Shown here piece after piece: positions 38,673 through 47,357 of a DNA stretch of 64,000 nt. Both the position numbers and the translations under genes were made by a program. Origin of the DNA: CAZFOB01 sp964520325 (GTDB taxonomy: Bacteria > Actinomycetota > JAICYB01); assembly GCA_964520325.1 (NCBI GenBank), contig CAZFOB010000008.1:62001-126000 (forward strand), read 5' to 3'. Below the pieces are notes generated by a model, which saw only the letters and a program-made list of their open reading frames with translations, was not told the origin of the DNA and did no database searches. Each line of letters starts with the position of its first letter. The stretch's first letter is position 1.

Positions 38673-40031
38673 TCAGTCCGGCGTGCGCAGGTGCCAGTCG
38701 GTCGCGTCCTGATACGCGGCGCCGACCGAACACAGCACAGCCTCCGACCATTCGCGGCCGATCAGCTGTCCGCCGATGGGCGTCCCCATGCTCGAGAAGC
38801 CGATCGGGAGCGCGAGAGCCGGCAGTCCGGCGACGTTCACGGGCAGCGTGTTGCGCGCGCATCCTCCGCCGTGGACGTCGACGGTGCCGCCCTCGACCGT
38901 GATCTCGATGTCGTCGATCCTCGGCGCAGGGAACACGGTGCACGGCGCAAGAAGGACATCGGCGTCCTCGAACGCAGTGGCGAACTCTCGACGAACCTCG
39001 AGCTCCAGCTCCCGGCCCGCGAAAGCATCGGGGGCGCTCAGGTTGCGTCCGACCGTGATGTAGGCCGCCAGGTTCGGAGTGATCTTGTCGTTGTCCCACA
39101 GGTCGCGGTAGCAATGGGCGACCTCGGCCAAGCGCGTCGCGAAAGTGCCGAATGCGTTCGCGATGTCCGGTCCGGCGACATCGACGACGGTCATGCCGAG
39201 CGACGCAAGCGTTTGCGCAGCTAGCTCGATCCCGACACGTGTCTCGGGATGGACGAGCTCGAAGTACGAACGCGGGATCCCCAGGCGTAGACCGTGGAGA
39301 GAGTTCGGCCGCTCGATCGGCGTACCCGCACGTGACCAGAGGTACTCCGCGTCGTAGCCGGCGATGATCGAGTGCACGAGTGCGCAGTCCAAGGCGCTTC
39401 GAGCGAGCGGCCCGGCTGTGTCGAGTGTCGGGCACATCGGCATCGCGCCGCGCAGGCTTACGCTGCCGTGCGTCGGCTTGAGTCCGGTGACGCCGCAGAA
39501 CGATGACGGGATGCGGATCGAGCCTCCGGTGTCTGAGCCCATCGCCATCGCGACGACGCCGGCAGCGACCGCGGCCGCCGATCCTCCAGACGATCCGCCC
39601 GGGATGCGGGCGGTGTCCCACGGGTTCAAGACCGGCCCATAAGACGAGACGAGCGTCGTTGCGCCGCACGCGAGCTCGTGCTGGTTCGTCTTCGCAACGA
39701 CGATCGCTCCGGCCGCGCGGAGCTTGGCGGTGACGACGGAATCTTCCGTCGCGACCTGACGATCGTCGTAGGCGGCGCAGCACCCGGTCGTTCGCACTCC
39801 GGCGACGTCATAGAGATCTTTCACTGCGATCGGGACGCCGTGCAGCGGTCCGACAGAAGGGGCCCCCTCAAGAGCTTTTGCTCGTGCGATGGCATCGTCG
39901 GCGAGGACGTGCGTGAACGCGTTGAGAACCGGCTGGACGCGCGCGATGTTCTGCAGAGCTTGCTCGACGAGCTCCACCGGCGAGATCTCGCCCGAGGCGA
40001 CAGCGGCGGCCTGCTCGGTCAGCGTACGCAC
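38673..40031 (-). CDS. amidase (amidase signature family, GatA-like)
   Basis: A 452-residue hydrolase with the Ser-cisSer-Lys triad: Lys71 (IAVKDL), the Ser147/148 pair (GGSSGGSAAA) and nucleophile Ser171 (GSDTGGSIR). The glutamyl-tRNA amidotransferase subunits B and C are not adjacent, and the C-terminal region (GLPALALPIGF) is that of general amidases, so a stand-alone amidase is more likely than GatA. The start is GTG with TAGGCT 6 bases upstream, back to back with the valS leader promoter; it is convergent with clpX. Confidence 0.87.
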   Translation of the reverse strand: MRTLTEQAAAVASGEISPVELVEQALQNIARVQPVLNAFTHVLADDAIARAKALEGAPSVGPLHGVPIAVKDLYDVAGVRTTGCCAAYDDRQVATEDSVVTAKLRAAGAIVVAKTNQHELACGATTLVSSYGPVLNPWDTARIPGGSSGGSAAAVAAGVVAMAMGSDTGGSIRIPSSFCGVTGLKPTHGSVSLRGAMPMCPTLDTAGPLARSALDCALVHSIIAGYDAEYLWSRAGTPIERPNSLHGLRLGIPRSYFELVHPETRVGIELAAQTLASLGMTVVDVAGPDIANAFGTFATRLAEVAHCYRDLWDNDKITPNLAAYITVGRNLSAPDAFAGRELELEVRREFATAFEDADVLLAPCTVFPAPRIDDIEITVEGGTVDVHGGGCARNTLPVNVAGLPALALPIGFSSMGTPIGGQLIGREWSEAVLCSVGAAYQDATDWHLRTPD

Positions 40032-40037
40032 GCGCGG

Positions 40038-40057
40038 AGCCTACTGGTTGGTACAGT
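40038..40057. promoter_or_regulatory. divergent -10 boxes for the amidase gene and valS leader
   Basis: On the minus strand TAGGCT (40038-40043) lies 6 bases before the amidase GTG. On the + strand TACAGT (40052-40057) lies 6 bases before a GTG at 40064. The two promoters share about 20 bases, so they may compete for RNA polymerase. Confidence 0.5.
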
Positions 40058-40063
40058 GAGCGC

Positions 40064-40105
40064 GTGAACTTCTCGCTGCGCGTCGGTCCTCGAGTATCCG
40101 GCTGA
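40064..40105 (+). CDS. putative valS leader peptide (13 aa)
   Basis: A GTG-started frame encoding MNFSLRVGPRVSG, located directly after a -10 box (leaderless) and about 80 bases before valS. Two of its 13 residues are valine. Its stop codon lies in the loop of a strong hairpin at 40094-40116. This arrangement resembles ribosome-mediated attenuation leaders. Two Val codons is a low count, so the idea is tentative. Confidence 0.4.
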   Translation: MNFSLRVGPRVSG

Positions 40106-40116
40106 CAGCCGGATAC
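40094..40116 (+). promoter_or_regulatory. 9-bp perfect hairpin in the valS leader
   Basis: GTATCCGGC-TGACA-GCCGGATAC is a perfect 9-pair stem with a 5-base loop holding the stop codon of the putative leader peptide. A second small hairpin (CGGGG-AACA-CCCCG, 40140-40153) follows, then the valS start region. No T-box consensus (TGGNACCGCG) is present, so the usual tRNA-sensing riboswitch is not supported. Confidence 0.5.
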
Positions 40117-40183
40117 ACCACCGCGGCGTTGCCATCTGCCGGGGAACACCCCGAACCCATGGCGTAAGGATCGAGGACCCGAG

Positions 40184-42817
40184 ATGACCGAACTTCCCGC
40201 AACCGAACTTTCGAAGACGTACGACCCCAAAGGCGTTGAGGACCGCTGGTACGCCTTCTGGGAGGAGAAGGGGTATTTCGCTGCGCCAACCGGTGCGCCC
40301 GGAGACCCGTTCAGCATCGTCATCCCGCCGCCGAACGTCACCGGTGCACTCCACATCGGGCACGCTCTGAACAATTCGATCCAGGACACGCTCATCCGGC
40401 GCTCGCGGATGCAGGGTCGGCCGACGCTCTGGGTGCCCGGAACCGACCATGCCGCGATCGCGACGCAGAACGTTCTCGAGCGGCGATTGGCAGCGGAGGG
40501 CAAGACCCGCTTCGATCTCGGACGCAAGGGGTTCGAGGCGCTTTTCTGGGAGTGGAAGGACGAATACGAGCGTCGGATCCTCGGCCAGCTTCGCAGGCTC
40601 GGTTCGTCATGCGACTGGACGAAGACACGCTTCACGATGGACCCCGGGCTCTCGCACGCGGTGCGTACCGTCTTCGTCCAGTTGTACGACGAGGGTCACA
40701 TCTACCGCGGCAATAGGATCATCAACTGGTGCCCGCGCTGTATGTCTGCGATCTCGGACATCGAGGTCAACCACACCGACGTCGCCGGCGAGATCGTCAC
40801 GCTGCGATATCCGCTCGCCGATGGCAGCGGTCACGTCGACGTGGCTACGACGCGAGTCGAAACGATGCTCGGTGACACGGGTGTCGCCGTGAATCCTTCG
40901 GACCAGCGCCATGCGGCGCTTGTCGGCAAGACCGTCGTCCTGCCTCTCGTCGGACGTGAGATCCCGATCGTCGCGGACGATGCCGTGGATGCGGAGTTCG
41001 GAACCGGTGCGGTCAAGGTGACGCCGGCACACGACGCCACCGACTTCGACATCGGTGAGCGGGCCGGACTCGAGAAGATCAATATCTTCGACATGACCGC
41101 GACCGTGAACGACAACGGCGGGCCGTTCGCCGGGTTGGATCGCTACGAGGCACGGAAGCAGGTCTTGGAGGCGCTTCGCGCCGTTGGTGGCGTCGTGTCG
41201 GAGCAACGTCCATACGTGCACGCGGTCGGTCACTGCGACCGTTGCGGCACCGAGATCGAGCCGTGGCTCTCGGAGCAATGGTTCGTCTCGATGAAAGAGC
41301 TCAGCAAGCCCGCGATCGACGTGGTGCGCGAAGGGAAGATCACGTTTGTCCCCGAGCAGCCGTATACGCGCATGTATCTCGACTGGTTCGAGAACATCCG
41401 TGACTGGTGCATCTCGCGGCAGATCTGGCTCGGTCACCGGATCCCGGCGTGGTACTGCCCCGACGGTCACATCACGGTCGCCATGGATGACGCCACTGCC
41501 TGCGCAACATGCGGTTCGAAAGCCATCACGCAGGACGAGGACACGCTCGACACGTGGTTCTCGTCCGGATTGTGGCCGTTCTCGACGTTGGGCTGGCCGG
41601 ATGCGACGAAGGATCTCGTCTACTGGTACCCGACGAGCGTTCTTTCCACAGCGCGCGAGATCCTCTACCTCTGGGTCGCTCGCATGATCTTCCTCGGTCT
41701 GCACTTCGTCGGCGAGGTCCCTTTCAAGCAGGTGTTCATCCATCCGATGGTGCGGGACGCCGAAGGCCGCAAGATGTCGAAGTCCCTCGGGAACACCATC
41801 GATCCGCTCGACGTCATGGACGAGTTCGGCACCGACGCCACGCGATTCGCGTTCCTCGGTGCGTGTTCGCTCGGCCTCGACATCAGCTTCGCTCCCGACC
41901 GGATCGAAGGCGCGCGCCGGTTCTGCAACAAACTGTGGAACGCTTCGCGATTCGTCCTCGGAAGCGACCTATGGGGCGATGAGGCGCCGGGGGAGCCGGA
42001 CAATGACCTCGCACTCCCAGAGCGGTGGATCCTGTCTCGCCTCGCTCGAACGCAGTCCAGTTTCGATCAGGCCATCGGTGGATTCGATTTCGCCGGAGCT
42101 GCTCAGCTCGCCTACCACTTCGTGTGGGACGACTTTTGCGACTGGTACCTCGAGATGGCCAAGCTCGGCTCGACGACCCGTAAACAAGCCGTCTCGGCGA
42201 CGCTCTACAACGTGCTGGAACAGAGCTTGCGCATGCTGCACCCGATGATTCCGTTCATCACGGAGGAGATCTGGCAGAAGCTGCCGAAAACGAAGGGCTC
42301 GACCGAGTCGATCATGATCGCGCAGTGGCCGGAGGTGCGCGAGGACCGGATCGATGGAAACGCAGAGCGCGACATGGCGCAACTGCAGGCGATCGTCGGT
42401 GAAGTACGGCGCTTCCGTGCGGAACACCAGATCTCGCCGCGCCAACCCATCGAGATCGTGGTCAAGGGGGCCGACGATCTCGTCGGCTCGTACGCCGGTG
42501 AACTGAAGGCGCTTGCTGTGCTCGGGGAGGTTCGTGTGGGGGAGCGTCCGGAAGGGTGGTCGCGGTTGGTTGCCGGCGCGTGCGAGGTGTACCTGCCTCT
42601 GTCCGAGTTCGTCGACCTGGGGGCCGAGCGCCTGCGCCTGGAGCGCGAAGCGGCGGAGGCCGAGAAGCTCGCCGAACGAGGCAACGCGAAGCTCGCGAAC
42701 ACCGGTTTCATCAATGGCGCCACGCCCGAGGTGGTCGAGAAGACGCGCGTCCAGGCCGCCGAACACTCCGGACGGGCGTTGCGTCTTCGCTCACAGCTCG
42801 AGGAGCTCGGCTCCTGA
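40184..42817 (+). CDS. valS: valyl-tRNA synthetase
   Basis: An 877-residue class I synthetase. HIGH is at residues 57-60 (GALHIGHAL) and KMSKS at 530-534 (GRKMSKSLGN). Between them are the editing domain with GTGAVKVTPAHDATDF and two CxxC-type zinc motifs (INWCPRCM, GHCDRCG). The C-terminal coiled-coil tRNA-binding arm (LRLEREAAEAEKLAERGNAKL) is complete. Start ATG follows GAGG. valS-folC-ndk is an actinobacterial order; expression may be controlled through the structured leader upstream. Confidence 0.97.
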   Translation: MTELPATELSKTYDPKGVEDRWYAFWEEKGYFAAPTGAPGDPFSIVIPPPNVTGALHIGHALNNSIQDTLIRRSRMQGRPTLWVPGTDHAAIATQNVLERRLAAEGKTRFDLGRKGFEALFWEWKDEYERRILGQLRRLGSSCDWTKTRFTMDPGLSHAVRTVFVQLYDEGHIYRGNRIINWCPRCMSAISDIEVNHTDVAGEIVTLRYPLADGSGHVDVATTRVETMLGDTGVAVNPSDQRHAALVGKTVVLPLVGREIPIVADDAVDAEFGTGAVKVTPAHDATDFDIGERAGLEKINIFDMTATVNDNGGPFAGLDRYEARKQVLEALRAVGGVVSEQRPYVHAVGHCDRCGTEIEPWLSEQWFVSMKELSKPAIDVVREGKITFVPEQPYTRMYLDWFENIRDWCISRQIWLGHRIPAWYCPDGHITVAMDDATACATCGSKAITQDEDTLDTWFSSGLWPFSTLGWPDATKDLVYWYPTSVLSTAREILYLWVARMIFLGLHFVGEVPFKQVFIHPMVRDAEGRKMSKSLGNTIDPLDVMDEFGTDATRFAFLGACSLGLDISFAPDRIEGARRFCNKLWNASRFVLGSDLWGDEAPGEPDNDLALPERWILSRLARTQSSFDQAIGGFDFAGAAQLAYHFVWDDFCDWYLEMAKLGSTTRKQAVSATLYNVLEQSLRMLHPMIPFITEEIWQKLPKTKGSTESIMIAQWPEVREDRIDGNAERDMAQLQAIVGEVRRFRAEHQISPRQPIEIVVKGADDLVGSYAGELKALAVLGEVRVGERPEGWSRLVAGACEVYLPLSEFVDLGAERLRLEREAAEAEKLAERGNAKLANTGFINGATPEVVEKTRVQAAEHSGRALRLRSQLEELGS

Positions 42818-44130
42818 ACTACGCGGAGGCGATCGAGTTTCTGCAGTCGCGCATCAAGTTCGGTATTCGGCCGGGAACCGAGCGCGTCGCGGCGATGGTC
42901 GAGGCGCTCAACCGGCCGCAAGATTCCTATCCCGTGATGCACATCTCCGGCACGAACGCCAAGTTCTCGGTGGTGGCCATCGCGACGGCGATCCTTACGG
43001 AGTTCGGGATGACCGTCGGAACGTTCATCTCTCCCGACCTCGGCAACGTCCGAGAACGGATCGGGTTCTCACTCGAGCCGATCGACGAGGGGTCATTTGC
43101 CGACGTCGTCACGTACCTTCTGCCGTACATCGAGACCGTTGAAGCCGATCTCGGGGAACAGCTCACCTACTTCGAGCTCCTCACTGTCGTCGCCTATGAG
43201 GCGTTCTTCGATCGGGCTGTGCACGCAGCTGTGATCGAAGCCGGACTCGGTGGTGAGTTCGACGCCACCAACGTGGCGAACGCGCACGTTGGAGTGCTGA
43301 CGAACGTGACGCTCGATCACGTCCGCCAGTTCGGTGGCGATCTCGCGAAAGCTGCGTGGGAGAAGGCCGGGATCGCGAAGCAGAACACCACGCTCGTCAC
43401 GGGCGTCGAACAGGACGATCTTTTCGAGATCGTCCGCAAGCGTGCTGAAGACAAAGGCGCCCGTGCTGTGCTCCGTCTCGGGCGCGACATCGAGCTCGTC
43501 TCGCGCCAGACGGGTGTGGGGGGCCAGCTCTTGACCATCAGGACGAGGAACGCTATCCACGCCGATGTTCCGTTCGCGTTATACGGCGAGCATCAGGCGA
43601 ACAACGCCGTCCTTGCCGTTGCGGCTTGTGAAGAGTTTCTCGGTGAGCCGCTCGACAAGGAATTGCTCGAGACTGCGCTCATGAGCGTGAAGACGCCCGG
43701 ACGCATGGAGATCCTGCTTCAACACCCGCTGGTCATCGCGGACGGTGGGCACAATCCGGCATCAGCTTCTGCGGTGCGCGCGACGGTGGAGGAGACGTTT
43801 GGACACAAGCGTTTGGTCCTCGTGGTTGGGATGCTCAAAGAGAAGCTCATCGAGGACGTGCTCACCATCTGGGCGCCGATCGTGAATCACGTCGTCATCA
43901 CCGCCCCGCGCAGCGATCGTGCGGCCGATCCGGACGACCTGCGCGAGATCCTGAGATCTGCGGGTGTCGCCGAGGGTGACATGGAGATCATCCATGGAGT
44001 GCCGTCTGCGGTCGACAGAGCGATCTCGCTCGCGGGCGAGGGCGATCTCGTCCTCGTGTTCGGCAGCTTCTACACGGCCTCCGAGGCCCGCGACTTCTTG
44101 CGCTCACCGGAGTCTTCGGAGCAATCTTGA
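42814..44130 (+). CDS. folC: folylpolyglutamate synthase/dihydrofolate synthase, apparent CTG start
   Basis: A 438-residue Mur-ligase-family enzyme that adds glutamate to folates. GTNAKFS sits at the ATP loop where GTNGK(G/T)S is usual. Further motifs are SPDLGNVRERI, EAGLGGEFDATN, LDHV and ADGGHNPASA. The conserved N-terminal helix (EAIEFLQSRIKFG) begins right after the valS stop, yet no ATG/GTG/TTG is in frame there. CTG at 42814 overlaps the stop (CTGA) and lies 8 bases after GAGGAG, so CTG is the best start. The first ATG downstream (42895) would delete the helix. The altered loop residues deserve checking. Confidence 0.9.
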   Translation: MNYAEAIEFLQSRIKFGIRPGTERVAAMVEALNRPQDSYPVMHISGTNAKFSVVAIATAILTEFGMTVGTFISPDLGNVRERIGFSLEPIDEGSFADVVTYLLPYIETVEADLGEQLTYFELLTVVAYEAFFDRAVHAAVIEAGLGGEFDATNVANAHVGVLTNVTLDHVRQFGGDLAKAAWEKAGIAKQNTTLVTGVEQDDLFEIVRKRAEDKGARAVLRLGRDIELVSRQTGVGGQLLTIRTRNAIHADVPFALYGEHQANNAVLAVAACEEFLGEPLDKELLETALMSVKTPGRMEILLQHPLVIADGGHNPASASAVRATVEETFGHKRLVLVVGMLKEKLIEDVLTIWAPIVNHVVITAPRSDRAADPDDLREILRSAGVAEGDMEIIHGVPSAVDRAISLAGEGDLVLVFGSFYTASEARDFLRSPESSEQS

Positions 44131-44540
44131 TGGCTATGCAAAAGACACTTGTTCTCGTGAAGCCCGACGGAGTGCGCCGCGGACTCGTCGGCGAGATCGT
44201 CGGACGTTTGGAACGCAAGGGGTTGACCTTGCTGGCCGGGCGGCTGTTCACGATCGACCGCGAGCTGGCTGCAGAGCATTACGCGGAGCACACGGAAAAG
44301 CCGTTCTTCGGTGAGCTGGTGGACTTCATCACGTCGGGACCCGTGATGGCTATGGCCGTCGAAGGCCCGGATGCGGTGAAGGTGGTACGCACGCTCATGG
44401 GTCCGACGAATCCGGTGGATGCCCCTCCCGGGACCATCCGCGGCGATCTTGGGATCGAGCTCACCGAGAACCTGGTCCACGGGTCAGACTCGCCCACTTC
44501 GGCCACCCGCGAGCTGGGGCTGTTCTTCCCCGACCTCTAG
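44130..44540 (+). CDS. ndk: nucleoside diphosphate kinase
   Basis: A 136-residue kinase that equilibrates NTPs and dNTPs. Catalytic His117 in NLVHGSDS, Lys11 in LVLVKPDGV and the Arg residues of RTLMGPTNP/TIRGDLG are all present. The ATG overlaps the folC stop (TGATG). Length is standard. It is the last gene before a strong terminator. Confidence 0.97.
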   Translation: MAMQKTLVLVKPDGVRRGLVGEIVGRLERKGLTLLAGRLFTIDRELAAEHYAEHTEKPFFGELVDFITSGPVMAMAVEGPDAVKVVRTLMGPTNPVDAPPGTIRGDLGIELTENLVHGSDSPTSATRELGLFFPDL

Positions 44541-44560
44541 CTTGGGTAACCGGGGGGTTC

Positions 44561-44613
44561 GGGGGGCTTGCCCCCCAACACAAAAGAACGAGGGCCCCGA
44601 AGGGCCCCCGTTC
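44561..44613. terminator. double hairpin terminator between convergent ndk and the LPxTG gene
   Basis: GGGGGG-CTTG-CCCCCC (44561-44576) is followed by GAACG-a-GGGCCC...GGGCCC-CGTTC (44586-44613). The second is nearly symmetric and can serve both strands, as expected between convergent genes. Confidence 0.75.
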
Positions 44614-44634
44614 GATATCCCTGCAGTAAGGCGT

Positions 44635-46128
44635 TTACGCGAAGCGCTTCCTGACGAACATCGCCGCTCCGGCGAGTCCGAGACCGAACAGGATCGTCGC
44701 GATCGCCACGGGACCTGTGCGCGGCAGAGCCGGCTCGTCGGAAACAGGAACCGCAACCTGTGCCGCCGCCTGTGTCTCGACGGTGGGGTCGATCACCAGG
44801 TTGAACAGTCCGAGCGGAGCAACCTCGACACGCAGCGCTGACACACGCTGAGCCGCGGCGCTACCGTCGGCCTCGGCGTCCACCTGCGCAACTTCGCAGA
44901 GGCCGACGTCGATGCCCAGAGTGTTCAGAACCTGGTCGACAACGCCCTTGACCTGACCAACGAGGTCGCCGGCGACAGGCACTGCTGTGCCGTTCACGAA
45001 GACGTTCTTGCCGTCAAGCGACATCGCAAGTGCGTCGCCTCCGACCTTCACGTCCGCGACGCTGCACGAGGAAGTGTTCTTCGCGGAACCCTTCGTGCCG
45101 CCCGCCTCGGAGTGCGAGGAGAGGTTGAGCAGACCGACGTCCACAAGACCGCCGAGCACGTTGAGCGACGCCATGCTCGCAACCGAATCGGCAACCGCAA
45201 GGCCGTCGTTGGTGCGAGCGGCCTTGGTGAAGTTCACCAGACCCTTCAGATCGGCGAGTGCGCCCTCGAGCAGGCTCGAGTTCAGCAGACCGGTGATCTG
45301 GCTGACGAGAGCGTCGACGTCGAGGAGACCGGTGAGTGCGCCTTCGACCGCGGCGGCGTCGTCGAGATCGCCAACGCTGCCGAGGCCAAGACCGCTCGTG
45401 AGGCTACCGAGCTGCCCGGCCGAACCCGTTCCCGTCAGATCACCGATGGTGCCGGTGAGCTGGTCGGCCAGATCTGCGCCAACACCGCTGGTCGCAAGGA
45501 GAGCCGTGAGGTCGTCCGTAAGTCCGTCGGTGAGGTCTGTGATCGTTGCCGTGAGCTGATCGACCAGGTCGGTCGCCACACCCGCGGGCAATGAGTCGAG
45601 CGAAAGGTCAACGCCAAGGTCGGCCAGCGTGCCACTGCCGTTCACGCCGGGGCCCTTGGAGATCGAAGCCTTCAGCGTTCCAACGGCTGCATCGACGAGG
45701 GGAAGGTCCGCTGACGGGATCTTCGCGGTCTGTACAACCTTCTCGAATGCTTGGCCAACGCTCGTCGCTTCGACCGAGTCGAGGTCGATCAGACCCTCGG
45801 CGAGAACTGAGCGCGCCTTGGTGCTCGACGCGTCGGCGTCCGCTGTGGTCTTGATGAACGTCTGGTCGATCACGCCGGGAAAGGCGCCCGACTGGCCGGG
45901 CACCGAGGCCCACACCGTGTCGAGAACACCTTGAAGAGCCGGAACTGCGGTGATCAGCGGTCGCACGTCAAGGGTGACGCGGAGCGCATAACCCGTTCCC
46001 GTACCGGCGAACGAGTCGAGCTTTGCCGCTGAGGCCGGTCCTGCGACCGCGCCCCCAGCGAGAACGAGTACGAGTGAGGCGGCGGCAAAACCCCGCCAGA
46101 CCTTACCCGCTCGAGTGGACTTTTCCAT
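44635..46128 (-). CDS. LPxTG-anchored surface protein
   Basis: A 497-residue exported protein. The signal peptide (residues 1-34, ending ASA) follows an AGGAGG site. The mature region is Leu/Asp/Gly/Thr-rich with repeated LTDGLTDDLTALL, DQLTGTIGDLTG and ALTGLLDVDALV segments that suggest amphipathic repeats. The C-terminus is a complete sorting signal: LPRTGP, a hydrophobic helix (IATILFGLGLAGAAMFV) and RKRFA. A sortase would attach it to the cell wall. It is transcribed away from mreB and towards a shared terminator. Function unknown, probably structural or adhesive. Confidence 0.85.
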   Translation of the reverse strand: MEKSTRAGKVWRGFAAASLVLVLAGGAVAGPASAAKLDSFAGTGTGYALRVTLDVRPLITAVPALQGVLDTVWASVPGQSGAFPGVIDQTFIKTTADADASSTKARSVLAEGLIDLDSVEATSVGQAFEKVVQTAKIPSADLPLVDAAVGTLKASISKGPGVNGSGTLADLGVDLSLDSLPAGVATDLVDQLTATITDLTDGLTDDLTALLATSGVGADLADQLTGTIGDLTGTGSAGQLGSLTSGLGLGSVGDLDDAAAVEGALTGLLDVDALVSQITGLLNSSLLEGALADLKGLVNFTKAARTNDGLAVADSVASMASLNVLGGLVDVGLLNLSSHSEAGGTKGSAKNTSSCSVADVKVGGDALAMSLDGKNVFVNGTAVPVAGDLVGQVKGVVDQVLNTLGIDVGLCEVAQVDAEADGSAAAQRVSALRVEVAPLGLFNLVIDPTVETQAAAQVAVPVSDEPALPRTGPVAIATILFGLGLAGAAMFVRKRFA

Positions 46129-46238
46129 TCCCTGCCTCCTTGTGGGCCGACAACCTGTACGTTGCCCTGTTTAACGATAGGGTGGTGCTTCGGGGAACGG
46201 GTGGATGTCCCGCCCGCGTTTACCCTGGTCGCAGCCTT

Positions 46239-46267
46239 TTGACCGAGCGGGAGGCCTGGTTCACAAT
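46239..46267 (+). promoter_or_regulatory. sigma-A-type promoter of the mre operon
   Basis: TTGACC (46239-46244), a 17-base spacer, then CACAAT (46262-46267). This is the clearest -35/-10 pair in the window. The mreB GTG follows about 46 bases later with GAAGGAGA as ribosome-binding site. Confidence 0.65.
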
Positions 46268-46313
46268 GGGTCTTCCCGCCGGAGCCTAGGCCGCGAAGGA
46301 GAAACCCAACATC

Positions 46314-47345
46314 GTGCTCGAAGGCGCATTCCAGTACCTCGGCCGTGATATGGCCGTCGATCTCGGCACCGCGAATACCCTTGTCTACGTACGGGGGCGG
46401 GGCGTTCTCCTCAACGAGCCCTCGGTCGTCGCGATCAATCAGAACACCGGTCACATCCTCGCCGTCGGCAACGAGGCGAAGCGGATGATCGGCCGGACGC
46501 CGGCTCACATCAAGGCAGTACGTCCGCTCAAGGACGGCGTCATCGCCGACTTCGACGTGACGGAGAAGATGATCCGGTACTTCATCCATCGAGTGCACCG
46601 GCGCCGCTGGGCTAAGCCGCGCATCGTGATCTGCGTTCCGTCGGGGATCACCGGCGTCGAGCAGCGCGCCGTCGAAGAAGCCGGCTACCAGGCCGGCGCG
46701 CGGCGTGTGCACATCATCGAAGAGCCGATGGCTGCCGCGATCGGCGCGGGCCTTCCGATCCATGAGCCGACCGGCAACATGGTGGTTGACATCGGGGGAG
46801 GCACGACGGAAGTCGCGGTCATCTCGCTCGGCGGGATCGTCACGTCGATATCGCTTCGCACCGGAGGCGACGAACTGGACGAAGCGATCATCAACTACAT
46901 GAAGAAGGAGTACTCACTCATGCTCGGCGAGCGCACCGCCGAGGAGATCAAGGTCGCGGTAGGTTCGGCATTCCCGCTTCCCGGTGAACCCCAAGCTGAG
47001 ATCCGTGGACGTGATCTCGTCAGTGGCCTGCCGAAGAACATCATCATCTCCGCAGAAGAGGTTCGACGCGCGATCGAGGAACCGGTCACGCAGATCTGCG
47101 ACGCCGTGAAGAACACGCTCGACCGCACGCCACCCGAGCTTGCCGCCGACATCATGGACCGCGGTCTCATCCTCACCGGGGGCGGCGCGCTGCTGCGCGG
47201 CATCGACGAGCGGCTGAAGCACGAGACGGGCATGCCTGTTCACCTCGCTGAGAGCCCTCTGCACGCCGTCGTGCTCGGAGCGGGGCGGTGTCTCGAGGAG
47301 ATCGATTCGCTGCGCAACGTCCTCATCACGTCGACGCGGCCTTAA
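46314..47345 (+). CDS. mreB: rod-shape protein MreB
   Basis: A 343-residue actin homologue forming filaments under the membrane that guide cell elongation. AVDLGTANTLVYV (phosphate 1), VVDIGGGTTEVAV (phosphate 2), GGDELDEAI and LTGGGALLRGID (adenosine) are all intact. Start GTG. It heads the mreB-mreC-mreD-mrdA-rodA operon and has a strong promoter upstream. Confidence 0.97.
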   Translation: MLEGAFQYLGRDMAVDLGTANTLVYVRGRGVLLNEPSVVAINQNTGHILAVGNEAKRMIGRTPAHIKAVRPLKDGVIADFDVTEKMIRYFIHRVHRRRWAKPRIVICVPSGITGVEQRAVEEAGYQAGARRVHIIEEPMAAAIGAGLPIHEPTGNMVVDIGGGTTEVAVISLGGIVTSISLRTGGDELDEAIINYMKKEYSLMLGERTAEEIKVAVGSAFPLPGEPQAEIRGRDLVSGLPKNIIISAEEVRRAIEEPVTQICDAVKNTLDRTPPELAADIMDRGLILTGGGALLRGIDERLKHETGMPVHLAESPLHAVVLGAGRCLEEIDSLRNVLITSTRP

Positions 47346-47357
47346 GGCGGCCTCCTC

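Noticed and set aside
38673..40031. GatA of the Glu-tRNA amidotransferase
   Set aside because: gatB and gatC are not adjacent and the C-terminal region looks like a general amidase, so no gat symbol is given.
40064..40183. T-box riboswitch upstream of valS
   Set aside because: No TGGNACCGCG antiterminator bulge and no long stem I; the structure is only two short hairpins, better described as a leader-peptide region.
40607..41743. Long minus-strand open frame opposite valS
   Set aside because: Antisense shadow of a conserved synthetase; no start context or recognisable motif.
42556..42813. folC start far upstream at ATG 42556 inside valS
   Set aside because: It would add 86 Arg/Gly-rich residues that are just the valS shadow; family length and the ribosome-binding site favour 42814.
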